Origin: Argentina anserina
Lineage: Eukaryota > Streptophyta > Magnoliopsida > Rosales > Rosaceae
Direction: 5' to 3'
Length of the DNA: 64,000 nt
Assembly (NCBI RefSeq): GCF_933775445.1
Contig: NW_026089526.1
Coordinates: forward strand, 62,001-126,000
In this document: piece by piece, positions 11,901 through 26,214 of the stretch
Position numbering within the stretch: the stretch's first letter is position 1
Layout of the letters: each line of letters opens with the position of its first letter
Notes under the pieces: generated by a model
Told to the model about the DNA's origin: nothing
What the model saw: the letters and a program-made list of their open reading frames with translations, nothing else
The model's database searches: none
Translations under genes and position numbers: made by a program

Positions 11901-12419
11901 TACTCAGTTTGAAAGAAACACACTCCCACACTTGCAAAACTCTCAAATACAATAGAAACTCGCATCAGAAGCGTTACAGAAAGATACTCAAACGAGAAAT
12001 GAAAAGATACACAGTTGGAATAGTACAGATACGCAAACGATGTAAAGATACACAATTGGAATAGTAACGATACGCAAACGATGTAAAGATACTCCGTTTG
12101 AAAGAAAAACACTCCCACACTTGCAAAACTCTCAAAGTCAATAGAAACTCGCATCAGAAGCCTTACAGAAAGATACTCAAACGAGAAATGAAAAGATACA
12201 CAATTGGAATAGTAAAGATACGCAAACGATGTAAAGATACACAATTGGAATAGTAAAGATACGCAAACGATGTAAAGATACTGAGTTTGAAAGAAACACA
12301 CTCCCACACTTGCAAAACTCTGAAATTCAATAGAAACTCGCATCAGAAGCCTTACAGAAAGATACTCAAACGAGAAATGAAAAGATACACAATTGGAATA
12401 GTAAAGATACGCAAACGAT

Positions 12420-14460
12420 GTAAAAATAAACAATTGGCATAGTAAAGATATGCAAACGATGTAAAGATACTGAGTTTGAAAGAAACACACTCCCACACTT
12501 GCAAAACTCTCAAATACAATAGAAACTCGCATCAGAAGCCTTACAGAAAGATACTCAAACGAGAAATGAAAAGATACACAATTGGAATAGTAAAGATACG
12601 CAAACGATGTAAAGATAAACAATTGGAATAGTAAAGATACGCAAACGATGTAAAGATACTGAGTTTGAAAGAAACACACTCCCACACTTGGAAAACTCTC
12701 AAATACAATAGAAACTCGCATCAGAAGCGTTACAGAAAGATACTCAAACGAGAAATGAAAAGATACACAATTGGAATAGTAAAGATACGCAAACGATGTA
12801 AACATACACAATTGGAATAGTAAAGATACGCAAACGATGTAAAGATACTCAGTTTGAAAGAAACACACTCCCACACTTGCAAAACTCTCAAATTCAATAG
12901 AAACTCGCATCAGAAGCCTTACAGAAAGATACTCAAACGAGAAATGAAAAGATACACAATTGGAATAGTAAAGATACGCAAACGATGTAAAGATACTCAG
13001 TTTGAAAGAAACACACTCCCACACTTGCAAAACTCTCAAATTCAATAGAAACTCGCATCAGAAAGCCTTACAAAAAGATACTCAAACGAGAAATGAAAAG
13101 ATACACAATTGGAATCGTAAAGATACGCAAACGATGTAAAGATACTCAGTTTGAAAGAAACACACTCCCACAATTGCAAAACTCTCAAATACAATAGAAA
13201 CTTGCATCAGAAGCCTTACAGAAAGATACTCAAACGAGAAATGAAAAGATACACAATTGGAATGGTAAAGATACGCAAACGATGTAAAGATACACAATTG
13301 GAATAGTAAAGATACGCAAACGATGTAAAGATACACAATTGGAATAGTAAAGATACGCAAACGATGTAAAGATACTGAGTTTGAAAGAAACACACTCCCA
13401 CACTTGCAACACTCTCAAATACAATAGAAACTCGCATCAGAAGCCTTACAGAAAGATACTCAAACGAGAAATGAAAAGATACACAATTGGAATGGTAAAG
13501 ATACGCAAACGATGTAAAGATACACAATTGGAATAGTAAAGATACGCAAACGATGTAAAGATACACAATTGGAATAGTAAAGATACGCAAACGATGTAAA
13601 GATACTCAGTTTGAAAGAAACACACTCCCACACTTGCAAAACTCTCAAATTCAATAGAAACTCGTATCCGAAAGCTTTACAGAAAGATACTCAAACGAGA
13701 AATGAAATGATACACAATTGGAATAGTAAAGATACGCAAACGATAAATGAAAAACAATTGGAATAGTAAAGATACGCAAACGATGTAAAGATACTAAGTT
13801 TGAAAGAAACACACTCCCACACTTGCAAAACTCTCAAATTCAATAGAAACTCGCATCAGAAAGCCTTACAAAAAGATACACAAACGAGAAATGAAAAGAT
13901 ACACAATTGGAATCGTAAAGATACGCAAACGATGTAAAGATACTCAGTTTGAAAGAAACACACTCCCACACTTGCAAAACTCTCAAATACAATAGAAACT
14001 CGCATCAGAAGCCTTACAGAAAGATACTCAAACGAGAAATGAAAAGATACACAATTGGAATGGTAAAGATACGCAAATGATGTAAAGATACACAATTGGA
14101 ATAGTAAAGATACGCAAACGATGTAAAGATACACAATTGGAATAGTAAATATACGCAAACGATGTAAAGATACTCAGTTTGAAAGAAACACACTCCCACA
14201 CTTGCAAAACTCTCAAATACAATAGAAACTCGCATCCGAAAGCCTTACAGAAAGATACTCAAACGAGAAATGAAAAGATACACAATTAGAATAGTAAAGA
14301 TACGCAAACGATATAAAGATACTCAGTTTGAAAGAAACACACTCCCACACTTGGAAAACTCTCAAATACAATAGAAACTCGCATCAGAAGCCTTACAGAA
14401 AGATACTCAAACGAGAAATGAAAAGATACACAATTGGAATAGTAAAGATACGCAAACGAT
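12420..14460 (+). repeat. Internal 2041-base tandem duplication, left copy
   Basis: This is the left half of a direct tandem duplication inside HOR-4823 copy 2. The junction is at 14460/14461, where the sequence after CAAACGATG switches from the expected TTTAAAG-type A module (seen at 9634 in copy 1) to the AAATAAAC, GGCATAG type. Differences from the right copy that I saw include A at 13173 (C at 15214) and A at 13880 (T at 15921). Confidence 0.9.
13734..13763 (+). repeat. Chimeric A-module junction, copy at +4823
   Basis: The same GATAAATGAAAAACAA junction appears at 13744, exactly 4823 bases from the first. It spread by block duplication, not by independent mutation. Confidence 0.85.
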
Positions 14461-16501
14461 GTAAAAATAAACAATTGGCATAGTAAAGATATGCAAACGA
14501 TGTAAAGATACTGAGTTTGAAAGAAACACACTCCCACACTTGCAAAACTCTCAAATACAATAGAAACTCGCATCAGAAGCCTTACAGAAAGATACTCAAA
14601 CGAGAAATGAAAAGATACACAATTGGAATAGTAAAGATACGCAAACGATGTAAAGATAAACAATTGGAATAGTAAAGATACGCAAACGATGTAAAGATAC
14701 TGAGTTTGAAAGAAACACACTCCCACACTTGGAAAACTCTCAAATACAATAGAAACTCGCATCAGAAGCGTTACAGAAAGATACTCAAACGAGAAATGAA
14801 AAGATACACAATTGGAATAGTAAAGATACGCAAACGATGTAAACATACACAATTGGAATAGTAAAGATACGCAAACGATGTAAAGATACTCAGTTTGAAA
14901 GAAACACACTCCCACACTTGCAAAACTCTCAAATTCAATAGAAACTCGCATCAGAAGCCTTACAGAAAGATACTCAAACGAGAAATGAAAAGATACACAA
15001 TTGGAATAGTAAAGATACGCAAACGATGTAAAGATACTCAGTTTGAAAGAAACACACTCCCACACTTGCAAAACTCTCAAATTCAATAGAAACTCGCATC
15101 AGAAAGCCTTACAAAAAGATACTCAAACGAGAAATGAAAAGATACACAATTGGAATCGTAAAGATACGCAAACGATGTAAAGATACTCAGTTTGAAAGAA
15201 ACACACTCCCACACTTGCAAAACTCTCAAATACAATAGAAACTTGCATCAGAAGCCTTACAGAAAGATACTCAAACGAGAAATGAAAAGATACACAATTG
15301 GAATGGTAAAGATACGCAAACGATGTAAAGATACACAATTGGAATAGTAAAGATACGCAAACGATGTAAAGATACACAATTGGAATAGTAAAGATACGCA
15401 AACGATGTAAAGATACTGAGTTTGAAAGAAACACACTCCCACACTTGCAACACTCTCAAATACAATAGAAACTCGCATCAGAAGCCTTACAGAAAGATAC
15501 TCAAACGAGAAATGAAAAGATACACAATTGGAATGGTAAAGATACGCAAACGATGTAAAGATACACAATTGGAATAGTAAAGATACGCAAACGATGTAAA
15601 GATACACAATTGGAATAGTAAAGATACGCAAACGATGTAAAGATACTCAGTTTGAAAGAAACACACTCCCACACTTGCAAAACTCTCAAATTCAATAGAA
15701 ACTCGTATCCGAAAGCTTTACAGAAAGATACTCAAACGAGAAATGAAATGATACACAATTGGAATAGTAAAGATACGCAAACGATAAATGAAAAACAATT
15801 GGAATAGTAAAGATACGCAAACGATGTAAAGATACTAAGTTTGAAAGAAACACACTCCCACACTTGCAAAACTCTCAAATTCAATAGAAACTCGCATCAG
15901 AAAGCCTTACAAAAAGATACTCAAACGAGAAATGAAAAGATACACAATTGGAATCGTAAAGATACGCAAACGATGTAAAGATACTCAGTTTGAAAGAAAC
16001 ACACTCCCACACTTGCAAAACTCTCAAATACAATAGAAACTCGCATCAGAAGCCTTACAGAAAGATACTCAAACGAGAAATGAAAAGATACACAATTGGA
16101 ATGGTAAAGATACGCAAATGATGTAAAGATACACAATTGGAATAGTAAAGATACGCAAACGATGTAAAGATACACAATTGGAATAGTAAATATACGCAAA
16201 CGATGTAAAGATACTCAGTTTGAAAGAAACACACTCCCACACTTGCAAAACTCTCAAATACAATAGAAACTCGCATCCGAAAGCCTTACAGAAAGATACT
16301 CAAACGAGAAATGAAAAGATACACAATTAGAATAGTAAAGATACGCAAACGATATAAAGATACTCAGTTTGAAAGAAACACACTCCCACACTTGGAAAAC
16401 TCTCAAATACAATAGAAACTCGCATCAGAAGCCTTACAGAAAGATACTCAAACGAGAAATGAAAAGATACACAATTGGAATAGTAAAGATACGCAAACGA
16501 T
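14461..16501 (+). repeat. Internal 2041-base tandem duplication, right copy
   Basis: This is the right half of the 2041-base duplication. It repeats the run of 189-base monomers, the three-A monomers and the chimeric A module (15785). It then continues with the right end of the 4823-base unit. The duplication length equals a whole number of monomers, as expected from unequal crossover in register. Confidence 0.9.
15775..15804 (+). repeat. Chimeric A-module junction, copy at +6864
   Basis: This third occurrence is at 15785, 2041 bases beyond the second. It confirms that the internal duplication postdates the chimeric event. Confidence 0.85.
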
Positions 16502-18667
16502 TTAAAGATACACAATTGGAATAGTAAAGATACGCCAACGATGTAAAGATACTCAGTTTGAAAGAAACACACTCCCACACTTGGAAAACTCTCAAATACA
16601 ATTGAAACTCGCATCCGAAAGCCTTACAGAAAGATACTCAAACGAGAAATGAAAAGATACACAATTAGAATAGTAAGGATACGCAAACGATGTAAAGATA
16701 CTCAGTTTGAAAGAAACACACTCCCACACTTGGAAAACTCTCAAATACAATAGAAACTCGCATCAGAAGCCTTACAGAAAGATACTCAAACGAGAAATGA
16801 AAAGATACACAATTGGAATAGTAAAGATACGCAAACGATGTAAAGATACACAATTGGAATATAAAGATACGCAAACGATGTAAAGATACTCAGTTTGAAA
16901 GAAACACACTCCCACACTTGCAAAACTCTCAAATACAATAGAAACTCGCATCAGAAGCCTTACAGAAAGATACTGAAATGAGAAATGAAAAGATACACAA
17001 TTGGAATAGTAAAGATACGCAAACGATGTAAAGATACTCAGTTTGAAAGAAACACACTCCCACACTTGCAAAACTCTCAAATTCAATAGAAACTCACATT
17101 CGAAAGCCTTACAGAAAGATACTCAAACGAGAAATGAAAAGATACACAATTGGAATAGTAAAGATACGCAAACGATGTAAAGATACACAATTGGAATAGT
17201 AAAGATACGCAAACGATGTAAAGATACTGAGTTTGAAAGAAACACACTCCCACACTTGCAAAACTCTCAAATTCAATAGAAACTCGCATCAGAAGCCTTA
17301 CAGAAAGATACTCAAACGAGAAATGAAAAGATACACAATTGGAATAGTACAGATACGCAAACGATGTAAAGATACATAATTGGAATAGTAAAGATACGCA
17401 AACGATGTAAAGATACTCAGTTTAAAAGAAACACACTCCCACACTTGCAAAACTCTCAAATACAATAGAAACTCGCATTAGAAGCCTTACAGAAAGATAT
17501 TCAAACGAGAAATGAAAAGATACACAATTGGAATAGTAAAGATACGCAAACGATGTAAAGATACACAATTGGAATATAAAGATACGCAAACGATGTAAAG
17601 ATACTCAGTTTGAAAGAAACACACTCCCACACTTGCAAAACTCTCAAATTTAATAGAAACTCACATTCGAAAGCCTTACAGAAAGATACTCAAACGAGAA
17701 ATGAAAAGATACACAATTGGAATAGTAAAGATACGCAAACGATGTAAAGATACACAATTGGAATAGTAAAGATACGCAAACGATGTAAAGATACTGAGTT
17801 TGAAAGAAACACACTCCCACACTTGGAAAACTCTCAAATACAATAGAAACTCGCATCATAAGCGTTACAGAAAGATACTCAAACGAGAAAAGAAAAGATA
17901 CACAATTGGAATAGTAAAGATACGCAAACGATGTAAAGATACATAATTAGAATAGTAAAGATACGCAAACGATGTAAAGATACTCAGTTTGAAAGAAACA
18001 CACTCCCACAGTTGCAAAACTCTCAAATTCAATAGAAACTCGCATCAGAAAGCCTTACAGAAAGATACTCAAACGAGAAATGAAAAGATACACAATTGAA
18101 ATAGTAAAGATACGCAAACGATGTAAAGATACTCAGTTTGAAAGAAACACACTCCCACACTTGCAAAACTCTCAAATACAATAGAAACTCGCATCAGAAG
18201 CCTTACAGAAAGATACTCAAACGAGAAATGAAAAGATACACAATTGGAATAGTAAAGATACGCAAACGATGTATAGATACTTAGTTTGAAAGAAACACAC
18301 TCCCACACTTGCAAAACTCTCAAATACAATAGAAACTCGCATCAGAAGCCTTACAGAAAGATACTCAAACGAGAAATGAAAAGATACACAATTGGAATAG
18401 TAAAGATACGCAAACGATGTAAAGATACTCAGTTTGAAAGAAACACACTCCCACACTTGCAAAACTCTCAAATACAATAGAAACTCGCATCAGAAGCGTT
18501 ACAGAAAGATACTCAAACGAGAAATGAAAAGATACACAATTGGAATAGTAAAGATACGCAAACGATGTAAAAATAAATAATTGGAATAGTAAAGATACGC
18601 AAACGATGTAAAGATACTGAGTTTGAAAGAAACACACTCCCACACTTGCAAAACTCTCAAATACAAT

Positions 18668-19217
18668 AGAAACTCGCATCAGAAGCCTTACAGAAAGATA
18701 CTCAAACGAGAAATGAAAAGATACACAATTGGAATAGTGAAGATACGCAAACGATGTAAAGATACACAATTGGAATAGTAAAGATACGCAAACGATGTAA
18801 AGATACTCAGTTTGAAAGAAACACACTCCCACACTTGCAAAACTCTCAAATTCAAAAGAAACTCGCATCCGAAAGCCTTATAGAAAGATACTCAAACGAG
18901 AAATGAAAAGATACACAATTAGAATAGTAAAGATACGCAAACGATGTAAAGATACTCAGTTTGAAAGAAACACACTCCCACACTTGCAAAACTCTCAAAT
19001 ACAATAGAAACTCGCATCAGAAGCCTTACAGAAAGATACTCAAACGAGAAATGAAAAGATACACAATTAGAATAGTAAAGATACGCAAACGATGTAAAGA
19101 TACTCAGTTTGAAAGAAACACACTCCCACACTTGGAAAACTCTCAAATACAATAGAAACTCGCATCCGAAAGCCTTACAGAAAGATACTCAAACGAGAAA
19201 TGAAAAGATACACAATT
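18668..19217 (+). repeat. Block shared with 53.9 kb (offset 35207)
   Basis: About 550 bases appear identical to 53875-54424, apart from ACTCGCATC versus ACTCACATC at the left edge. The pair shares linked rare variants: AGTGAAGATAC, TTCAAAAGAAAC, CCTTATAG and two AATTAGAATAG modules. The match ends at AATTAAAATAG here and AATTAGAATAG there. Confidence 0.88.
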
Positions 19218-20583
19218 AAAATAGTAAAGATACGCAAACGATGTAAAGATACTCAGTTTGAAAGAAACACACTCCCACACTTGCAAAACTCTCAAATTCA
19301 AAAGAAACTCGCATCCGAAAGCCTTATAGAAAGATACTCAAACGAGAAATGAAAAGATACACAATTAGAATAGTAAAGATACGCAAACGATGTAAAGATA
19401 CTCAGTTTGAAAGAAACACACTCCCACACTTGCAAAACTCTCAAATACAATAGAAACTCGCATCAGAAGCCTTACAGAAAGATACTCAAACGAGAAATGA
19501 AAAGATACACAATTAGAATAGTAAAGATACGCAAACGATGTAAAGATACTCAGTTTGAAAGAAACACACTCCCACACTTGCAAAACTCTCAAATACAATA
19601 GAAACTCGCATCAGAAGCCTTACAGAAAGATACTCAAACGAGAAATGAAAAGATACACAATTAGAATAGTAAAGATACGCAAACGATGTAAAGATACTCA
19701 GTTTGAAAGAAACACACTCCCACACTTGGAAAACTCTCAAATACAATAGAAACTCGCATCCGAAAGCCTTACAGAAAGATACTCAAACGAGAAATGAAAA
19801 GATACACAATTAAAATAGTAAAGATACGCAAACGATGTAAAGATACTCAGTTTGAAAGAAACACACTCCCACACTTGGAAAACTCTCAAATACAATAGAA
19901 ACTCGCATCAGATGCGTTACAGAAAGATACTCAAACGAGAAATGAAAAGATACACAATTAGATTAGTAAAGATACGCAAACGATATAAAGATACTCAGTT
20001 TGAAAGAAACACACTCCCACACTTGCAAAACTCTCAAATTCAAAAGAAACTCGCATCCGAAAGCCTTATAGAAAGATACTCAAACGAGAAATGAAAAGAT
20101 ACACAATTAGAATAGTAAAGATACGCAAACGATGTAAAGATACTCAGTTTGAAAGAAACACACTCCCACACTTGCAAAACTCTCAAATACAATAGAAACT
20201 CGCATCAGAAGCCTTACAGAAAGATACTCAAACGAGAAATGAAAAGATACACAATTAGAATAGTAAAGATACGCAAACGATGTAAAGATACTCAGTTTGA
20301 AAGAAACACACTCCCACACTTGGAAAACTCTCAAATACAATAGAAACTCGCATCCGAAAGCCTTACAGAAAGATACTCAAACGAGAAATGAAAAGATACA
20401 CAATTAAAATAGTAAAGATACGCAAACGATGTAAAGATACTCAGTTTGAAAGAAACACACTCCCACACTTGGAAAACTCTCAAATACAATAGAAACTCGC
20501 ATCAGATGCGTTACAGAAAGATACTCAAACGAGAAATGAAAAGATACACAATTAGATTAGTAAAGATACGCAAACGATGTAAA
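18802..20583 (+). repeat. Nested 594-base four-monomer HOR, about three units
   Basis: Monomer starts are 18802, 18951, 19099, 19248, 19397, 19545, 19693, 19842, 19990, 20139, 20287, 20436 and 20584. Four classes alternate: m1 (TTCAAAAGAAAC, CCTTATAG), m2 (ATACAATAG, AGAAGCC), m3 (TTGGAAAAC, CATCCG, AATTAAAATAG) and m4 (CAGATGCG, AATTAGATTAG). The order is m1 m2 m3, m1 m2 m2 m3 m4, m1 m2 m3 m4. One m4 is missing and one m2 is doubled, so the total is still 1782, or 3 x 594. The related copy at 22907-23500 has a single m1-m4 unit. Confidence 0.9.
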
Positions 20584-23500
20584 GATACTCAGTTTGAAAG
20601 AAACACACTCCCACACTTGGAAAACTCTCAAATACAATAGAAACTCGCATCCGAAAGCCTTACCGAAAGATACTCAAACGAGAAATGAAAAGATACACAA
20701 TTAGAATAGTAAAGATACGCAAACGATGTAAAGATACACAATTGGAATAGTAAAGATACGCAAACGATGTAAAGATACTCAGTTTGAAAGAAACACACTC
20801 CCACACTTGCAAAACTCTCAAATACAATAAAAACTCGCATCATAAGCCTTACAGAAAGATACTCAAACGAGAAATGAAAAGATACATAATTAGAATAGTA
20901 AAGATACGCAAACGATGTAAAGATACACAATTGGAATATAAAGATACGCAAACGATGTAAAGATACTCAGTTTGAAAGAAACACACTCCCACACTTGCAA
21001 AACTCTCAAATACAATAGAAACTCGCATCAGAAGCCTTACAGAAAGATACTGAAACGAGAAATGAAAAGATACACAATTGGAATAATAAAGATACGCAAA
21101 CGATGTAAAGATACTCAGTTTGAAAGAAACACACTCCCACACTTGCAAAACTCTCAAATTTAATAGAAACTCACATTCGAAAGCCTTACAGAAAGATACT
21201 CAAACGAGAAATGAAAAGATACACAATTGGAATAGTAAAGATACGCAAACGATGTAAAGATACACAATTGGAATAGTAAAGATACGCAAACGATGTAAAG
21301 ATACTGAGTTTGAAAGAAACACACTCCCACACTTGGAAAACTCTCAAATACAATAGAAACTCGCATCATAAGCGTTACAGAAAGATACTCAAACGAGAAA
21401 AGAAAAGATACACAATTGGAATAGTAAAGATACGCAAACGATGTAAAGATACATAATTAGAATAGTAAAGATACGCAAACGATGTAAAGATACTCAGTTT
21501 GAAAGAAACACACTCCCACAGTTGCAAAACTCTCAAATTCAATAGAAACTCGCATCAGAAAGCCTTACAGAAAGATACTCAAACGAGAAATGAAAAGATA
21601 CACAATTGAAATAGTAAAGATACGCAAACGATGTAAAGATACTCAGTTTGAAAGAAACACACTCCCACACTTGCAAAACTCTCAAATACAATAGAAACTC
21701 GCATCAGAAGCCTTACAGAAAGATACTCAAACGAGAAATGAAAAGATACACAATTGGAATAGTAAAGATACGCAAACGATGTAAAGATACTCAATTTGAA
21801 AGAAACACTCTCCCACACTTGCAAAACTCTCAAATTCAATAGAAACTCACATCCGAAAGCCTTACAGAAAGATACTCAAACGAGAAATGAAAAGATACAC
21901 AATTGGAATAGTAAAGATACGCAAACGATGTAAAGATACTCAATTTGAAAGAAACACTCTCCCACACTTGCAAAACTCTCAAATTCAATAGAAACTCACA
22001 TCCGAAAGCCTTACAGAAAGATACTCAAACGAGAAATGAAAAGATACACAATTGGAATAGTAAAGATACGCAAACGATGTAAAGATACTCAGTTTGAAAG
22101 AAACACACTCCCACACTTGCAAAACTCTCAAATACAATAGAAACTCGCATCAGAAGCCTTACAGAAAGATACTCAAACGAGAAATGAAAAGATACACAAT
22201 TGGAATAGTAAAGATACGCAAACGATGTAAAGATACTCAATTTGAAAGAAACACACTCCCACACTTGCAAAACTCTCAAATTCAATAGAAACTCACATCC
22301 GAAAGCCTTACAGAAAGATACTCAAACGAGAAATGAAAAGATACACAATTGGAATAGTAAAGATACGCAAACGATGTATAGATACTTAGTTTGAAAGAAA
22401 CACACTCCCACACTTGCAAAACTCTCAAATACAATAGAAACTCGCATCAGAAGCCTTACAGAAAGATACTCAAACGAGAAATGAAAAGATACACAATTAG
22501 AATAGTAAAGATACGCAAACGATGTAAAGATACTCAGTTTGAAAGAAACACACTCCCACACTTGCAAAACTCTCAAATACAATAGAAACTCGCATCAGAA
22601 GCGTTACAGAAAGATACTCAAACGAGAAATGAAAAGATACACAATTGGAATAGTAAAGATACGCAAACGATGTAAAAATAAACAATTGGAATAGTAAAGA
22701 TGCGCAAACGATGTAAAGATACTGAGTTTGAAAGAAACACACTCCCACACTTGCAAAACTCTCAAATACAATAGAAACTCGCATCAGAAGCCTTACAGAA
22801 AGATACTCAAACGAGAAATGAAAAGATACACAATTGGAATAGTGAAGATATGCAAACGATGTAAAGATACACAATTGGAATAGTAAAGATACGCAAACGA
22901 TGTAAAGATACTCAGTTTGAAAGAAACACACTCCCACACTTGCAAAACTCTCAAATTCAAAAGAAACTCGCATCCGAAAGCCTTATAGAAAGATACTCAA
23001 ACGAGAAATGAAAAGATACACAATTAGAATAGTAAAGATACGCAAACGATGTAAAGATACTCAGTTTGAAAGAAACACACTCCCACACTTGCAAAACTCT
23101 CAAATACAATAGAAACTCGCATCAGAAGCCTTACAGAAAGATACTCAAACGAGAAATGAAAAGATACACAATTAGAATAGTAAAGATACGCAAACGATGT
23201 AAAGATACTCAGTTTGAAAGAAACACACTCCCACACTTGGAAAACTCTCAAATACAATAGAAACTCGCATCCGAAAGCCTTACAGAAAGATACTCAAACG
23301 AGAAATGAAAAGATACACAATTAAAATAGTAAAGATACGCAAACGATGTAAAGATACTCAGTTTGAAAGAAACACACTCCCACACTTGGAAAACTCTAAA
23401 ATACAATAGAAACTCGCATCAGATGCGTTACAGAAAGATACTCAAACGAGAAATGAAAAGATACACAATTAGATTAGTAAAGATACGCAAACGATGTAAA

Positions 23501-24420
23501 GATACTCAGTTTGAAAGAAACACACTCCCACACTTGGAAAACTCTCAAATACAATAGAAACTCGCATCCGAAAGCCTTACAGAAAGATACTCAAACGAGA
23601 AATGAAAAGATACACAATTAGAATAGTAAAGATACGCAAACGATGTAAAGATACACAATTGGAATAGTAAAGATACGCAAACGATGTAAAGATACTCAGT
23701 TTGAAAGAAACACACTCCCACACTTGCAAAACTCTCAAATACAATAAAAACTCGCATCATAAGCCTTACAGAAAGATACTCAAACGAGAAATGAAAAGAT
23801 ACATAATTAGAATAGTAAAGATACGCAAACGATGTAAAGATACACAATTGGAATATAAAGATACGCAAACGATGTAAAGATACTCAGTTTGAAAGAAACA
23901 CACTCCCACACTTGCAAAACTCTCAAATACAATAGAAACTCGCATCAGAAGCCTTACAGAAAGATACTCAAACGAGAAATGAAAAGATACACAATTGGAA
24001 TAGTAAAGATACGCAAACGATGTAAAGATACTCAGTTTGAAAGAAACACACTCCCACACTTGCAAAACTCTCAAATACAATAGAAACTCGCATCAGAAGC
24101 GTTACAGAAAGATACTCAAACGAGAAATGAAAAGATACACAATTGGAATAGTAAAGATACGCAAACGATGTAAAAATAAACAATTGGAATAGTAAAGATA
24201 CGCAAACGATGTAAAGATACTGAGTTTGAAAGAAACACACTCCCACACTTGCAAAACTCTCAAATACAATAGAAACTCGCATCAGAAGCCTTACAGAAAG
24301 ATACTCAAACGAGAAATGAAAAGATACACAATTGGAATAGTAAAGATACGCAAACGATGTAAAGATACTCAGTTTGAAAGAAACACACTCCCACACTTGC
24401 AAAACTCTCAAATACAATAA
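20584..24420 (+). repeat. HOR of 3.5-4.1 kb, copy 2
   Basis: The copy is recognised by the +3510 match (about 21100-21790) and the +4105 match (about 22384-23320) to the previous copy. The offset grows by 595 because four extra one-A monomers are present at 21789-22383. The nested 594-base block is single here instead of triple. About 20584-20951 also recurs at 23501-23868 (+2917). The right end grades into the mosaic beyond 24 kb. Confidence 0.86.
21789..22383 (+). repeat. Four extra monomers (595 bases) in HOR copy 2
   Basis: Monomers start at 21789, 21938, 22087 and 22235. The first two are alike and carry GATACTCAATTTG with GAAACACTCTCCC. All except the third carry ACTCACATCCG. HOR copy 1 lacks this block: there the monomer beginning near 18130 leads straight into the GATACTTAG monomer at about 18280. 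Confidence 0.87.
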
Positions 24421-26214
24421 AAACTCGCATCATAAGCCTTACAGAAAGTTACTCAAACGAGAAATGAAAAGATACACAATTGGAATAGTAAAGATACGCA
24501 AACGATGTAAAGATACACAATTGGAATAGTAAAGATACGCAAACGATGTAAAGATACTCAGTTTGAAAGAAACAAACTCCCACACTTGCAAAACTCTCAA
24601 ATACAATAGAAACTCGCATCAGAAGCGTTACAGAAAGATACTCAAACGAGAAAAGAAAAGATACACAATTGGAATAGTAAAGATACGCAAACGATGTAAA
24701 GATACATAATTAGAATAGTAAAGATACGCAAACGATGTAAAGATACACAATTGGAATATAAAGATACGCAAACGATGTAAAGATACTCAGTTTGAAAGAA
24801 ACACACTCCCACACTTGCAAAACTCTCAAATTCAATAGAAACTCGCATCAGAAGCCTTACAGAAAGATACTCAAACGAGAAATGAAAAGATACACAATTG
24901 GAATAGTAACGATACGCAAACGATGTAAAGATACTCAGTTTGAAAGAAACACACTCCCACACTTGGAAAACTCTCAAATACAATAGAAACTCGCATCCGA
25001 AAGCCTTACAGAAAGATACTCAAACGAGAAATGAAAAGATACACAATTAGAATAGTAAAGATACGCAAACGATGTAAAGATACTGAGTTTGAAAGAAACA
25101 CACTCCCACACTTGCAAAACTCTCAAATACAATAGAAACTCGCATCAGAAGCCTTACAGAAAGATACTCAAACGAGAAATGAAAAGATACACAATTGGAA
25201 TAGTAAAGATACGCAAACGATGTAAAGATACACAATTGGAATAGTAAAGATACGCAAACGATGTAAAGATACTCAGTTTGAAAGAAACACACTCCCACAC
25301 TTGCAAAACTCTCAAATACAATAAAAACTCGCATCATAAGCCTTACAGAAAGATACTCAAACGAGAAATGAAAAGATACACAATTGGAATAGTAAAGATA
25401 CGCAAACGATGTAAAGATACTCAGTTTGAAAGAAACACACTCCCACACTTGCAAAACTCTCAAATACAATAGAAACTCGCATTAGAAGCCTTACAGAAAG
25501 ATACTCAAACGAGAAATGAAAAGATACACAATTGGAATAGTAAAGATACGCAAACGATGTAAAGATACACAATTGGAATATAAAGATACGCAAACGATGT
25601 AAAGATACTCAGTTTGAAAGAAACACACTCCCACACTTGCAAAACTCTCAAATACAATAAAAACTCGCATCATAAGCCTTACAGAAAGATACTCAAACGA
25701 GAAATGAAAAGATACACAATTGGAATAGTAAAGATACGCAAACGATGTAAAGATACACAATTGGAATAGTAAAGATACGCAAACGATGTAAAGATACTCA
25801 GTTTGAAAGAAACAAACTCCCACACTTGCAAAACTCTCAAATACAATAGAAACTCGCATCAGAAGCGTTACAGAAAGATACTCAAACGAGAAAAGAAAAG
25901 ATACACAATTGGAATAGTAAAGATACGCAAACGATGTAAAGATACATAATTAGAATAGTAAAGATACGCAAACGATGTAAAGATACACAATTGGAATATA
26001 AAGATACGCAAACGATGTAAAGATACTCAGTTTGAAAGAAACACACTCCCACACTTGCAAAACTCTCAAATTCAATAGAAACTCGCATCAGAAGCCTTAC
26101 AGAAAGATACTCAAACGAGAAATGAAAAGATACACAATTGGAATAGTAAAGATACGCAAACGATGTAAAGATACATAATTAGAATAGTAAAGATACGCAA
26201 ACGATGTAAAGATA

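Larger units (their letters stand above)
10413..17276 (+). repeat. HOR-4823, copy 2, enlarged by 2041 bases
   Basis: The 6864 bases equal 4823 + 2041 exactly. The copy follows the order of copy 1 up to 14460, then jumps back 2041 bases (to the sequence after 12419) and reads through to the end of the unit. It is therefore a single HOR copy carrying an internal tandem duplication, not a third partial copy. After about 17350 the sequence departs from the start of the unit (AGTACAG instead of AGTAAAG), so no further copy follows. Confidence 0.92.
17277..20583 (+). repeat. HOR of 3.5-4.1 kb, copy 1
   Basis: The left part (about 17590-18280) recurs at +3510 and the right part (about 18280-19217) at +4105. 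The block introduces the CATAATTAG A variant (about 17942), the AGAAAAGAAAAG variant and the AATTAGAATAG A modules. It contains a nested expansion of a 594-base, four-monomer unit (18802-20583). Monomers here are mainly the one-A type (148/149). Confidence 0.88.
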
